From Acaudatibacter sp035532115 (GTDB lineage: Bacteria; Pseudomonadota; Alphaproteobacteria; Caulobacterales; Caulobacteraceae), in NCBI GenBank assembly GCA_035532115.1, contig DATKRO010000031.1, forward strand, positions 1-25,071: a stretch of 25,071 nucleotides of DNA, given 5' to 3'. The notes below the pieces were generated by a model. That model was given only the letters and a program-made list of their open reading frames with translations, searched no databases and was not told the origin of the DNA. The translations under genes and the position numbers were made by a program. Positions 17,462-25,071 of the stretch are shown here, in pieces. Every line of letters starts with the position of its first letter. The stretch's first letter is position 1.

Positions 17462-18544
17462 TCACCCCGCCGCCGGCTCGGGCGTGGCGGCCCTCGCGCG
17501 CGGCCGGACCTTGGCGACGCCGACGAGCGATTCGACGCAGTCGCGGATCGAATCGTCCAGCGGCCGGAAGCGCACCCCGGTGACGGCGCGGATGCGTTCG
17601 TTGCGCAGGTCCGCCCCGGCCCAGATGGCGCGGAACTCCTTTTCGCGCGCCTTGATGCGGTCGGGGAACTCGTCGGTGATGGCGGGCGCGTCGTGGCGCA
17701 GCTCGGGCAGAAGCCGGTCGATGTCGGCGCAGATGTCCTCGGCGTTGCGCGTGTCGGTCGACCAGGCGATGTAGCGCTCGCCGTTGCGCACGGCGGCGCT
17801 CTGCAGGAGGCCGACGTGGCAGCGCGCGTCGTCGCGCACGTCGACGGTCATCCAGGGGCGGTAGGCGCCCGTCTGGGGATAGCGACCGGTCAGCATGCCT
17901 TCGATGATGTGCTGCCAGGGTCCGGCGTCCTTCTGGTGCGCCGACTGGATCGGGCCGACGTTGTCGCCCGGGCAGCAGGTGATCGCGTCCCAGCCGCCAT
18001 GCCGCGCCGCGGCCTCGGCGAAGGCGCGCTCGGCCACGAGCTTGGCCATCGAATAGCCCTGCCCCCGCTGCGGCGTGCGCCTGGGGTCGGTCTCGTCGGG
18101 GTAGCGATCCTCGTTGAACACCGGCCGGCGCACCACTTCCTGCAGGTCCATCTCGGATATCACCGCCGCGACGCTCGAGGTCACCACCACGCGGGTGACG
18201 CTGCGCGAGGCCTCGACGCTGGCGATCACATGGCCGCAGACCTTCGCCACATAGTCCTGATCGTCGTAGTTGCTCACGTGCGAGACGTGCGCCACCCCAT
18301 GGCAGCCCTTGAAGATCTCGTCGAAGCAGCCGGCGCGGTCGAGGTCGGCCGAATGCAGCGTCAGCCGGCCGGACGCATGCCCCGGCATCTGCGCCAGGAA
18401 GCCGGTGCGCGCCGGATCGTCGGCGTCGCGCACGCAGGCCCGCACCCGGTAGCCCTCGTCGAGCAGGGCGCGCACCACCCAGCCGCCGAGAAAGCCGGCC
18501 GCGCCGGTGACGGCGACCGTGCCGCGCTTGGGGATCGGCGCCAT
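17462..18544 (-). CDS. NAD(P)-dependent epimerase/dehydratase, dihydroflavonol-reductase-like
   Basis: 360 aa extended short-chain dehydrogenase. The Rossmann motif TGAAGFLG (13-20) is followed by an Arg-rich region after strand 2 (RVRACVRDADD) that suggests NADPH. The TSS of the active site is at 122-124, and the catalytic Tyr/Lys are Y164 and K168 in YSMAK. Closest in style to dihydroflavonol-4-reductase and cinnamoyl-CoA reductase-like proteins of bacteria, which reduce aldehydes or ketones; the natural substrate is unknown. The C-terminal half (about 200-345) forms the substrate domain. ATG start. It is divergent from the leader ORF and ABC transporter. Confidence 0.87.
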   Translation of the reverse strand: MAPIPKRGTVAVTGAAGFLGGWVVRALLDEGYRVRACVRDADDPARTGFLAQMPGHASGRLTLHSADLDRAGCFDEIFKGCHGVAHVSHVSNYDDQDYVAKVCGHVIASVEASRSVTRVVVTSSVAAVISEMDLQEVVRRPVFNEDRYPDETDPRRTPQRGQGYSMAKLVAERAFAEAAARHGGWDAITCCPGDNVGPIQSAHQKDAGPWQHIIEGMLTGRYPQTGAYRPWMTVDVRDDARCHVGLLQSAAVRNGERYIAWSTDTRNAEDICADIDRLLPELRHDAPAITDEFPDRIKAREKEFRAIWAGADLRNERIRAVTGVRFRPLDDSIRDCVESLVGVAKVRPRARAATPEPAAG

Positions 18545-18644
18545 GGGAACTCCCTTTCTCCGCCAGCTGCAGCCGGGGGAGCCCGGCTCTGCGGCTTTAT
18601 TGCATCAACCGGCGTGCGGGAAAGTCGATTCCGGCGCGACGCGC

Positions 18645-18672
18645 TTGACCCGATCGGCCCGGGCGCCTAGCT
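18645..18672 (+). promoter_or_regulatory. Candidate promoter for the leader ORF and ABC exporter
   Basis: TTGACC (18645-18650), 16 bp, then CTAGCT (18667-18672), fitting the alphaproteobacterial housekeeping pattern with a strong -35. Transcription would start near 18680, about 45 nt before the leader ORF. Confidence 0.5.
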
Positions 18673-18723
18673 TCCCGTCCGCTTCAGTCCAGCAAAGCGC
18701 CAGCGGAAAGGAGGGTTCGAAGC

Positions 18724-18807
18724 ATGCAAACCATCATGTCGTTCGTCGCCTCCGCGCGACGTCGGGGCCTGCGCCCCACCGCCCGCGCCGCCCAAGGGAT
18801 CGCTTGA
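18724..18807 (+). CDS. 27-aa leader-like peptide before the ABC exporter
   Basis: ATG at 18724 follows an almost perfect ribosome-binding site, AAGGAGG (18708-18714), with 9-nt spacing. The peptide begins MQTIMSFVASARRRGLRPTA and ends RAAQGIA: a short hydrophobic start followed by a run rich in Arg. It is followed by a hairpin-forming region and then the exporter start at 18927. The strong translation signal on so small an ORF, inside the 5' leader of a transporter, suggests a regulatory leader peptide (translation or stalling controlling the exporter) or a small functional protein. I recognise no family. Confidence 0.5.
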   Translation: MQTIMSFVASARRRGLRPTARAAQGIA

Positions 18808-18818
18808 CTTAAGAGCGC

Positions 18819-18856
18819 CCTTCGGCCGGCGCCTCCCAAGGCTCTCCGACCGAAGG
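18819..18856 (+). promoter_or_regulatory. Hairpin between leader ORF and ABC exporter
   Basis: CCTTCGG (18819-18825) pairs with CCGAAGG (18850-18856), enclosing a smaller stem GCCT (18831-18834)/AGGC (18839-18842). It starts 12 nt after the leader stop codon. There is no T-run, so a translational or Rho-linked effect is more likely than intrinsic termination. Confidence 0.35.
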
Positions 18857-18926
18857 ACGTTGTTCCCGTGCCGTTTCCGAACCAACGCAGCCATGCTTCG
18901 GCGCCGATTGCGCGCGGAGCGGCGCG

Positions 18927-20715
<1,789 letters not shown>

Positions 20716-20771
20716 GGTCCCGCTACCCTTCGCCTCATGGGGCCTCCCTCCCGTCCGCCGCCGCGCGGCGC

Positions 20772-20788
20772 CTCCCCATGAAGGGGAG
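20772..20788. repeat. Short palindrome CTCCCC-ATGAA-GGGGAG
   Basis: Perfect 6-bp arms (20772-20777 and 20783-20788) in a C-rich stretch after the exporter stop codon. CTCCCC...GGGGAG palindromes are common between genes in Caulobacterales. It may help end exporter transcription, though there is no T-run. Confidence 0.4.
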
Positions 20789-20853
20789 ATGTCAACGTCT
20801 GCTGCGTCGCACTATGATCGGCGTTCAGATTTGCGCGCCGGCGCGTCCGTCCC

Positions 20854-20881
20854 TTGACGGACATCGGTGAAGCTCTTATGT
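20854..20881 (+). promoter_or_regulatory. Candidate promoter of the 35-aa peptide gene
   Basis: TTGACG (20854-20859), 16 bp, then TTATGT (20876-20881). Transcription would start near 20888, about 30 nt before the ATG at 20918. Confidence 0.5.
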
Positions 20882-20917
20882 GCAGCGCAACATACCGCAG
20901 TGCACAAGGGGCTCGCC

Positions 20918-21025
20918 ATGTTCAACCTCGTCTTCCGCTGGATCGAGCGTCTGTTCGCGCCGGTCTTCGAACTGCTGGGGGATCTGCCTCCCAGCGCCCT
21001 CAACCGCCTGTTCGCGCCCTTCTAG
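20918..21025 (+). CDS. 35-aa hydrophobic/amphipathic peptide with its own promoter and terminator
   Basis: ATG at 20918 with AAGGGG at 20905-20910, spacing 7 nt. The peptide starts MFNLVFRWIERLFAPVFELL and ends LNRLFAPF. Aromatic and aliphatic residues alternate with a few charges, giving an amphipathic helix, then a GDLPPS turn and a second short helix; RLFAP occurs twice (11-15 and 30-34). It could be a small membrane-associated protein, a type I toxin-like peptide or a leader. It is a complete unit: promoter-like boxes upstream and a strong intrinsic terminator 26 bp after the stop. I recognise no family. Confidence 0.55.
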   Translation: MFNLVFRWIERLFAPVFELLGDLPPSALNRLFAPF

Positions 21026-21050
21026 AGCGCGGCGGGATCGGACCTCGCGA

Positions 21051-21076
21051 AGGGCGGCTCCCGGGCCGCCCTTTTT
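21051..21076 (+). terminator. Intrinsic terminator after the 35-aa peptide gene
   Basis: AGGGCGGC (21051-21058) pairs with GCCGCCCT (21065-21072) around a 6-nt loop, followed by five T (21072-21076). It is the clearest Rho-independent terminator in the window. It lies just outside the 3' end of the minus-strand glycosylase gene and may serve both directions. Confidence 0.85.
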
Positions 21077-21082
21077 CGTGGC

Positions 21083-22294
21083 TCACCCAGCCTCGGCGCC
21101 GGCGAGTTCGCGGCCGAGCGCCTCGGCCAGATCGCCTCTGCGGGCGACGCCCACCTCGCCCAGGCCCAGCCAGCCGGCGAGGCGGCGCAACTCCGCGGCC
21201 AGCGCCGGCGCGGTCGCGCCCGCCTCCGCTCCCGGCTCCAGATGCGCCGCCTGCACCAGCAGGCGCCCGCTCTTGCGCTCGGACTTGAGGTCCACGCGGG
21301 CGGCGATCGACTCGCCCAGCAGGAACGGCAGCACATAGTAGCCATGCTCGCGCCTGGCGGCCGGCGTGTAGACCTCCAGGCGGATGCGCGCGCCGAAGAT
21401 GCGCTCGGCGCGCTCGCGCCGCCAGATCAGGTTGTCGAACGGCGAGACGAGGGCGGCCGCTGCGAACCGCCTCGGCAGGACCGCGCCCTCGGCCAGATAG
21501 GCGTGCTTGGGCCAGCCTTCGACCCGGACGGCGCGAAGTTCGCCCGCCTCCACCAGTTCGGCGATGCGCTGGCGCGCGTCCGCCACCGCAAGCCGGAAAT
21601 AGTCGCGCAGGTCGCCCTCGGTGGCCACGCCCATGGCGCGGGCGCCGATCATGACCAGCCGGCGCTGCGCCTCGTCGGGCGGCGGCGTCGGCGCCGCGGC
21701 CACCTGGCGCGGCAGCACCCGCTCGGCAAGGTCGTAGACGCGCTCGAAGCCGCGCCGCGTCTTCACCGCGATCAGCCCGCCCCAGAACAGCCACTCCAGC
21801 GCCCGCTTGCCGTTGGACCAGTTCCACCAGCCGGGCCGGCGCGGCCCGTCGGCGAAGTCGCCGCCGGTGACCGGGCCGCGCCGCTCGATCTGCGCCAGCA
21901 CCTGGTCGATGTAGTCGCGCCGCTCGCGTCCGAACCGCGCCAGCCCCGACCAGGTCTCGCCGGCCCGCGCCCGCTGCATGCGCCAGCGCAGCAGCGGCTG
22001 GATCTCGAGCGGCATCAGCGAGGCCTCGTGGCCCCAGTATTCGAAGAGGCCGGGACGCTGGCCCCACGCCTCGGCCTCCAGCCATTCGCGCGGGTAGGCG
22101 CCGAGGCGCGAGAACGCCGGCAGATAGTGCGTGCGCACCAGCACGTTGACGCTGTCGATCTGGATCGCGCCCAGCCGCCCGGCGAGGCCGCGCAGGCGCC
22201 GCCGCGACCCCGGCGCCGCCGGCCGCGCCGCCGCCAGTCCCTGCGCCGCCAGGGCGATGCGCCGCGCCTGGCGGGCCGAGAGATCGTCGCTCAT
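21083..22294 (-). CDS. YcaQ/AlkX-type winged-helix DNA glycosylase
   Basis: 403 aa of the HTH_42 (formerly DUF1006) superfamily: tandem winged helices and a C-terminal beta domain. The hallmark segment GAIQIDSVNVLVRTHYLPAF contains the catalytic Q-x-D motif (Q45-I-D47). The Q-phi-D form is typical of the YcaQ/AlkX branch, whose studied member unhooks interstrand DNA crosslinks and removes N7-alkylated bases; the AlkZ branch has Q-phi-Q and guards antibiotic clusters. SPFDNLIWRRERAERIFG is another conserved block. Length matches E. coli YcaQ (about 410 aa). ATG start. It stands alone on its strand, with no biosynthetic cluster beside it, consistent with general DNA repair. Confidence 0.87.
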   Translation of the reverse strand: MSDDLSARQARRIALAAQGLAAARPAAPGSRRRLRGLAGRLGAIQIDSVNVLVRTHYLPAFSRLGAYPREWLEAEAWGQRPGLFEYWGHEASLMPLEIQPLLRWRMQRARAGETWSGLARFGRERRDYIDQVLAQIERRGPVTGGDFADGPRRPGWWNWSNGKRALEWLFWGGLIAVKTRRGFERVYDLAERVLPRQVAAAPTPPPDEAQRRLVMIGARAMGVATEGDLRDYFRLAVADARQRIAELVEAGELRAVRVEGWPKHAYLAEGAVLPRRFAAAALVSPFDNLIWRRERAERIFGARIRLEVYTPAARREHGYYVLPFLLGESIAARVDLKSERKSGRLLVQAAHLEPGAEAGATAPALAAELRRLAGWLGLGEVGVARRGDLAEALGRELAGAEAG

Positions 22295-22343
22295 CCAGCG
22301 ACGCTAGCGTGAGTTCATGGATCGTTCCAGAGGCGCCCGTTTG

Positions 22344-22577
22344 ATGATGGACAAGAATACCACCGTCCCCAAGATCAGGTCCGGCGCGCGCGCCGGCAGG
22401 CTGGACGGCGAAGACGTCCTGCGGCTCAACGAGGCCGGCCTCGTGTTTCTGGCCAGGATCGGGTCGGCCCAGCGCGCGGAAGTCGCGGACAAGGACGTCC
22501 GCATCATGGGATGCCGACATGCCCCGCCCTGTCCGAGGCCCAAGGTCGGGAACAGTCGGCGCGAATGTTACTGGTGA
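22344..22577 (+). CDS. Small hypothetical protein, doubtful
   Basis: 77 codons from ATG 22344 (or 22347). Of the 54 codons 22347-22508, 50 end in G or C, which fits a translated GC-rich frame, and the segment LDGEDVLRLNEAGLVFLARI is mixed in charge as in real proteins. After about 22510 the composition changes and becomes Cys/Pro/Arg-rich, so the end may be frameshifted or truncated. The minus-strand frame over the same bases shares the wobble positions and cannot be fully excluded, but it is Ser/Arg/Thr-rich like a shadow. I recognise no family. Confidence 0.35.
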   Translation: MMDKNTTVPKIRSGARAGRLDGEDVLRLNEAGLVFLARIGSAQRAEVADKDVRIMGCRHAPPCPRPKVGNSRRECYW

Positions 22578-22601
22578 AGTCGAAGATTTCCGGCTTTACG
22601 C

Positions 22602-23054
22602 TCAGTCCGTTCCGCCGATCTCATCGGGCGAAGACATATCGACTCCAAAAGGCAGGAAGTGCCTTATATTGCGGGTGACGACAACGAGGTCATGCGCTCG
22701 CGCGATGCCGGCGATGATGGCGTCGGCCATTCCTGGGTCCTGGCCGCCGATGATCGCGTCGGCTTCCAGCCGTCCCGAAACGGCGGCGGCATCCGTGTCG
22801 AGGCTGAGAATTTTGTTGCCATAGCCCGCGACAAGGCCGGAGAGCCAAACTCGCAGGCCTGTGGCCTTCGCTGTCGCGCCCTTATGATCCAGCAGCGCGA
22901 TACCTTTTTCGATTTCGTGGACCGTGACGGATGAGACGAAAATCCGGCCCTCACCGTCCATCCGCTCCAGCCAGCCGAGAAAGCGCGTCGGGACATCGGA
23001 CGCTGACGGCGAGAGCATCGAGATAACATTGGTGTCAAGCAGGAAGCCGCTCAA
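22602..23054 (-). CDS. PIN-domain toxin, VapC family
   Basis: 150 aa. PIN ribonuclease acidic residues: D7 in LLDTNVIS, E47 in VTVHEIEKG, D106/D111 in GQDPGMADAIIAGIA, and the TRN motif (127-129). It is expected to cut RNA (in studied VapCs, tRNA or rRNA loops) with Mg or Mn, and to be neutralised by the antitoxin encoded just before it. It starts with TTG at 23054, overlapping the antitoxin stop (TTGA), so it is translated by coupling and at low yield, as is usual for the toxin partner. Less GC-rich than the core genes. Confidence 0.92.
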   Translation of the reverse strand: MSGFLLDTNVISMLSPSASDVPTRFLGWLERMDGEGRIFVSSVTVHEIEKGIALLDHKGATAKATGLRVWLSGLVAGYGNKILSLDTDAAAVSGRLEADAIIGGQDPGMADAIIAGIARAHDLVVVTRNIRHFLPFGVDMSSPDEIGGTD

Positions 23055-23299
23055 AGTTCCACATCTCGCGAAGGCGAGTTGTTGCGTTCTAACTCGCCGC
23101 CGGGAAAGGTTCGCAGATAGGCGACGAGGCCGGGACGCTTCTTTTCGAGCGCCTTGCGCGCGATGTCCGCCGCCTCGACAGAAACCAGCACGGCGGCGGG
23201 CTTGCCGTGGCGGGTGATCGTCACGAACTCGCCCTTGATCGCTTCGTCAACGAGCCCGGAAAAGCCCGCCTTGGCGTGTTTCAGATTGACGGTCGGCAC
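23051..23299 (-). CDS. Antitoxin, Phd/YefM type
   Basis: 82 aa. The N-terminal DNA-binding Phd/YefM fold (VNLKHAKAGFSGLVDEAIKG, then VTITRHGKPAAVLVS) is followed by a C-terminal, disorder-prone tail that would wrap the toxin. It represses its own operon with the toxin and blocks toxin activity. The start is GTG at 23299 with GAGG a short distance upstream. Pairing a Phd/YefM antitoxin with a PIN toxin is a known mixed arrangement. Confidence 0.9.
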   Translation of the reverse strand: MPTVNLKHAKAGFSGLVDEAIKGEFVTITRHGKPAAVLVSVEAADIARKALEKKRPGLVAYLRTFPGGELERNNSPSRDVEL

Positions 23300-23559
23300 G
23301 GGAGTTCCTCACCAACGTAGTTACATGTGACCACAATATGAGGTTCGGAGCCTGCATTCAATCCCGTTCGGCCCCCGGACGCCAACGCGTCGTATCGCCG
23401 GAAAAGCTCGGACAGTTTGGCGTGCCGTAGCGTAGGTCTGGCCGGCCACGACCGACGATGATGAGCACTATGTCTACGCCATAGCCCTATAGGCGTCGTG
23501 CCGCTTGCGCCTCTTCGCATTTTCCGGTATTGTTTCCGGAAATACGGCGGCCGTAAAGA
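23300..23559. other. Divergent control region between two toxin-antitoxin modules
   Basis: 260 bp between the two antitoxin starts. It holds the first copy of the 36-bp direct repeat (23444-23479) and an AT-richer patch with TTTTCCGGTATTGTTTCCGG (about 23519-23538) just before the plus-strand module, where the tandem CCGGTATTG/CCGGAAAT-like words could form part of an antitoxin operator. No gene seen. Confidence 0.4.
23444..23479. repeat. 36-bp direct repeat, copy 1
   Basis: It begins GGCCACGACCGACGATGATG and ends GTCTACGC. Identical to 24332-24367 except T at 23471 versus C at 24359. Looser similarity continues about 10 bp upstream. The two copies bracket the plus-strand toxin-antitoxin module. 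Confidence 0.9.
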
Positions 23560-23844
23560 ATGAACCGCAAAACAACATCATCCGTCGCGACTCACCGCGC
23601 GCAAATGCGGCGCCGAGGTTTCGTTCGGGTCGAGGTCAATGTGCGCAAGGAGGATGCGAGCCTTGTCCGCCGCGTTGCTTCGGCCTTGTCCGATCCCTCG
23701 CGCCAGGCCGAAGCGCGCAGGCTTCTTCGGCAACGCTTTGTCGAGCCGCCGAAGGTGAGCCTGAAGGCGCTCCTCGCATCCGCACCACTCGACGGGATCG
23801 ACCTCGATCGCAGCCCCGACCCCGGACGTGAAGTCGATCTGTGA
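23560..23844 (+). CDS. Antitoxin partner of a PIN-domain toxin
   Basis: 94 aa, small and basic. The central segment RGFVRVEVNVRKEDASLVRRV could be the DNA-binding part (beta strand plus helix, ribbon-helix-helix-like), and the C-terminal LLASAPLDGIDLDRSPDPGR tail is acidic and probably disordered, suited to toxin binding. The identity as antitoxin rests mainly on position: its stop overlaps the toxin start (GTGA). ATG at 23560. It belongs to a different family from the Phd/YefM antitoxin next door. Confidence 0.82.
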   Translation: MNRKTTSSVATHRAQMRRRGFVRVEVNVRKEDASLVRRVASALSDPSRQAEARRLLRQRFVEPPKVSLKALLASAPLDGIDLDRSPDPGREVDL

Positions 23845-24275
23845 GCTATCTGATTGACACCAACATCATTTCCGAGGTCCGAAAAGGCGCCCGTTGCGAC
23901 GCACATGTATCCGCATGGTATGCGTCTATCGCTGATGGGGAACTCTTTCTGAGTACGCTCGTCCTTGGCGAAATCCGAAAGGGAGTTGAACTTGCACGCC
24001 CTCGGGATGCCGCCAAGGCAGAGGCGCTCGAACGTTGGTTGCGGGAGGTGGAGGCCGCATTCGATGGACGCGTACTCGGCATCGACAACGCCGTGTCCGA
24101 TCAATGGGGGCGTATGAGCGCCATCAGGCCCGTCCCGGCTATCGATGGCCTACTCGCGGCGACCGCATTGACCAATGGCCTGACGCTGGTGACACGCAAC
24201 GACCGTGACGTTGCCGGCCTGGGCGCGACAGTGCTCAATCCGTTCAAGGGCGCCGAAAATCGCCATCGATCGTAA
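23841..24275 (+). CDS. PIN-domain toxin, VapC/FitB-like
   Basis: 144 aa. PIN acidic residues D6 in YLIDTNIISEV, E44 in VLGEIRKGVE, D102 in PAIDGLLAATA and D121 after TRN (118-120). The SEVRKG and GEIRKG segments are typical of the FitB-like branch. Expected RNase toxin. The start is GTG at 23841, overlapping the antitoxin stop, which suggests coupled translation. Catalytic residues are all present, so it is probably active. Confidence 0.92.
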   Translation: MSYLIDTNIISEVRKGARCDAHVSAWYASIADGELFLSTLVLGEIRKGVELARPRDAAKAEALERWLREVEAAFDGRVLGIDNAVSDQWGRMSAIRPVPAIDGLLAATALTNGLTLVTRNDRDVAGLGATVLNPFKGAENRHRS

Positions 24276-24331
24276 TATCGGCGGCTTCCGGATGGCACGG
24301 CGCTTCATGGCGCAAAATCGGTAGGGTGGCG

Positions 24332-24367
24332 GGCCACGACCGACGATGATGAGCACTACGTCTACGC
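24332..24367. repeat. 36-bp direct repeat, copy 2
   Basis: Second copy of 23444-23479 (35 of 36 identical), starting 57 bp after the toxin stop codon. Distance between copy starts is 888 bp. Confidence 0.9.
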
Positions 24368-24413
24368 TAACTATAACGGCAGTCAAGCAAACTGCCGGTA
24401 TTAGCTACGTGCA

Positions 24414-24860
24414 CTAATGGTACGTGCGCATTTGAAGCGCTTCTTTCACGGACGCCTCGGTTGACCCAGCGATCCAGTGATGAGCTGCTGCCGCTATAGC
24501 CTGGTTTACGTCGGATGTGGTGACGACATCCGGATGGATTTTGAGTGGATTGTACCCAAAGAGGCAGATCCCACGTGATAACGGCGCAATCAGCTGAACA
24601 TTGGCGTGCCGTAGCACGCTCGGCGGTAAATCGGTCCCCCCAGCGAAGCCCCAGACGACTGGGCGATCTCCGATAATGAACGAGCGGCCCGGCGGGGCAC
24701 CGAGCATGAGCCACGCCAATCTGGGAAAAAAGCGTACCTGAAAATACCAAGCTTGAAGGTGAACGGCTTCGAGAAAGTCATCTTTGCTCATGCGAAGCCG
24801 CCAACCCTGTTGCCGCAGGAACTCCGCTTCGCGCAACGTAACAACGACGCGCCGACCGGG
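24414..24860 (-). pseudogene. DUF4238-like protein, C-terminal part, cut by an insertion element
   Basis: About 149 codons remain in frame, ending in MRTYH. The block FIIGDRPVVWGF followed by VQLIAPLSRGICLFGYN fits the C-terminal part of DUF4238 proteins (usually FxTSDxPVV, then PLS). The family's N-terminal His-rich half (HHFxPxxYL) is missing: reading upstream on the minus strand, the frame runs into sequence antisense to a transposase start. The frame stays open by chance to 25061. Function of the family is unknown; members are frequent on mobile islands. Breakpoint placed near 24855-24862 by loss of protein-like sequence, not by a confirmed element end. Confidence 0.6.
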
Positions 24861-25071
24861 GGATGTCCCGCCCGATGTTGAAATAGGGGGGTCGGCGTTG
24901 CCCGCCTTGAGCCAGTAGGCTCGGGGTGCAGATTCCACGAAGAAAGGCAACGCCATGAAGAGGACTATCACAGCGCCGGTCGCGGGCGCGACGGCGATCG
25001 TGCAAGAGGCTTGGCAAGGGGTTGGGGAGAGCTTCGAGCGGTTCTGCCTGACGGCGGGCATCGCGACGCTG
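24860..25071 (+). mobile_element. Left end of an IS256-family insertion sequence (continues beyond window)
   Basis: It comprises the transposase start and about 95 bp before it, including GGATGTCCCGCCC at 24861-24873 and a G-run at 24886-24891 that probably form part of the terminal inverted repeat. The right end and target duplication are outside, so the left boundary is approximate. Confidence 0.55.
24955..25071 (+). CDS. IS256-family transposase, N-terminal fragment (cut by window edge)
   Basis: ATG at 24955 with GAAAGG at 24942-24947, spacing 7 nt. The 39 codons in view start MKRTITAPVAGATAIVQEAW and continue to FERFCLTAGIATL. I recognise this as the opening of alphaproteobacterial IS256/mutator-type transposases, where the next segment (a QMLxEDA-like helix, then a Gly-rich RxGHRWG stretch) would follow outside the window. 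The DDE catalytic core is not visible. Confidence 0.72.
   Translation, partial: MKRTITAPVAGATAIVQEAWQGVGESFERFCLTAGIATL

Noticed and set aside
20880..21338. Alternative longer frames over the 35-aa peptide gene
   Set aside because: They run through the terminator into antisense of the glycosylase, with Ser/Arg/Pro-rich composition and poorer start signals.
21000..22520. 506-codon minus-strand frame over the glycosylase
   Set aside because: Shadow frame, rich in Arg/Ala/Gly; the glycosylase frame 21083-22294 has the family motifs.
23281..23520. 79-codon minus-strand frame between the two toxin-antitoxin modules
   Set aside because: It overlaps the antitoxin start region and the direct repeat; no start signal or recognisable motif.

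Overview
The window looks like chromosome from a high-GC alphaproteobacterium of the Caulobacterales (Caulobacter/Phenylobacterium type). The strongest evidence is a divK-pleD operon in which both proteins keep the Caulobacter residue layout: DivK D53, and PleD D53, R359/D362 and GGEEF at 368-372, with PleD 454 aa long. A TTAA-N7-TTAT box, close to the CtrA consensus, lies upstream of divK. The core is very GC-rich (42 of 60 bases in one block counted by hand in pleD). Both flanks are less so (33 of 60 in blocks from the first histidine kinase gene and from the DUF4238 remnant) and look like accessory DNA.

Layout. 1-2632, accessory left flank: a ChrR-like cupin protein cut by the edge, then a three-PAS HWE histidine kinase. 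2633-13872, core block: guaA (-), rpmG (+), pleD and divK (-, overlapping stop/start), then on + a HAD-like protein, a short-chain dehydrogenase, a ROK sugar kinase overlapping dinB, and clpS-clpA, closed by a HIT-family gene (-). 13873-14500, scrambled segment: part of the HIT gene was copied downstream with one half direct and the other half inverted, overrunning the end of a small ORF. 14501-17437: an orphan MerR-type metal regulator with a palindromic operator, a second HWE histidine kinase (-) and a DUF445 membrane protein (+). 17462-20715: an NAD-dependent epimerase/reductase (-) divergent from a 27-aa leader-like ORF and an ABC exporter whose 5' end carries an apparent one-base frameshift. 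20716-21076: a compact unit with promoter, 35-aa hydrophobic peptide and strong intrinsic terminator. 21083-22294: a YcaQ/AlkX-type DNA glycosylase (-). 22313-25071, accessory right flank: a doubtful small ORF, two divergent toxin-antitoxin modules with PIN-domain toxins, the second flanked by 36-bp direct repeats, then a DUF4238 fragment apparently cut by an IS256-family element that runs off the right edge.

How the genes work together. divK-pleD is a cell-cycle and c-di-GMP signalling unit. clpS-clpA form the N-degron adaptor and unfoldase that feed ClpP. dinB and the YcaQ-like glycosylase are DNA-damage functions. guaA and rpmG are housekeeping genes. The two HWE kinases have no response regulator beside them. 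I see no CRISPR array, rRNA, tRNA or phage structural gene, and no clear new multi-gene defence system. The most unusual structures are the half-inverted HIT-gene duplication, the two very short peptide genes with good signals, and the frameshifted start of the ABC exporter gene.
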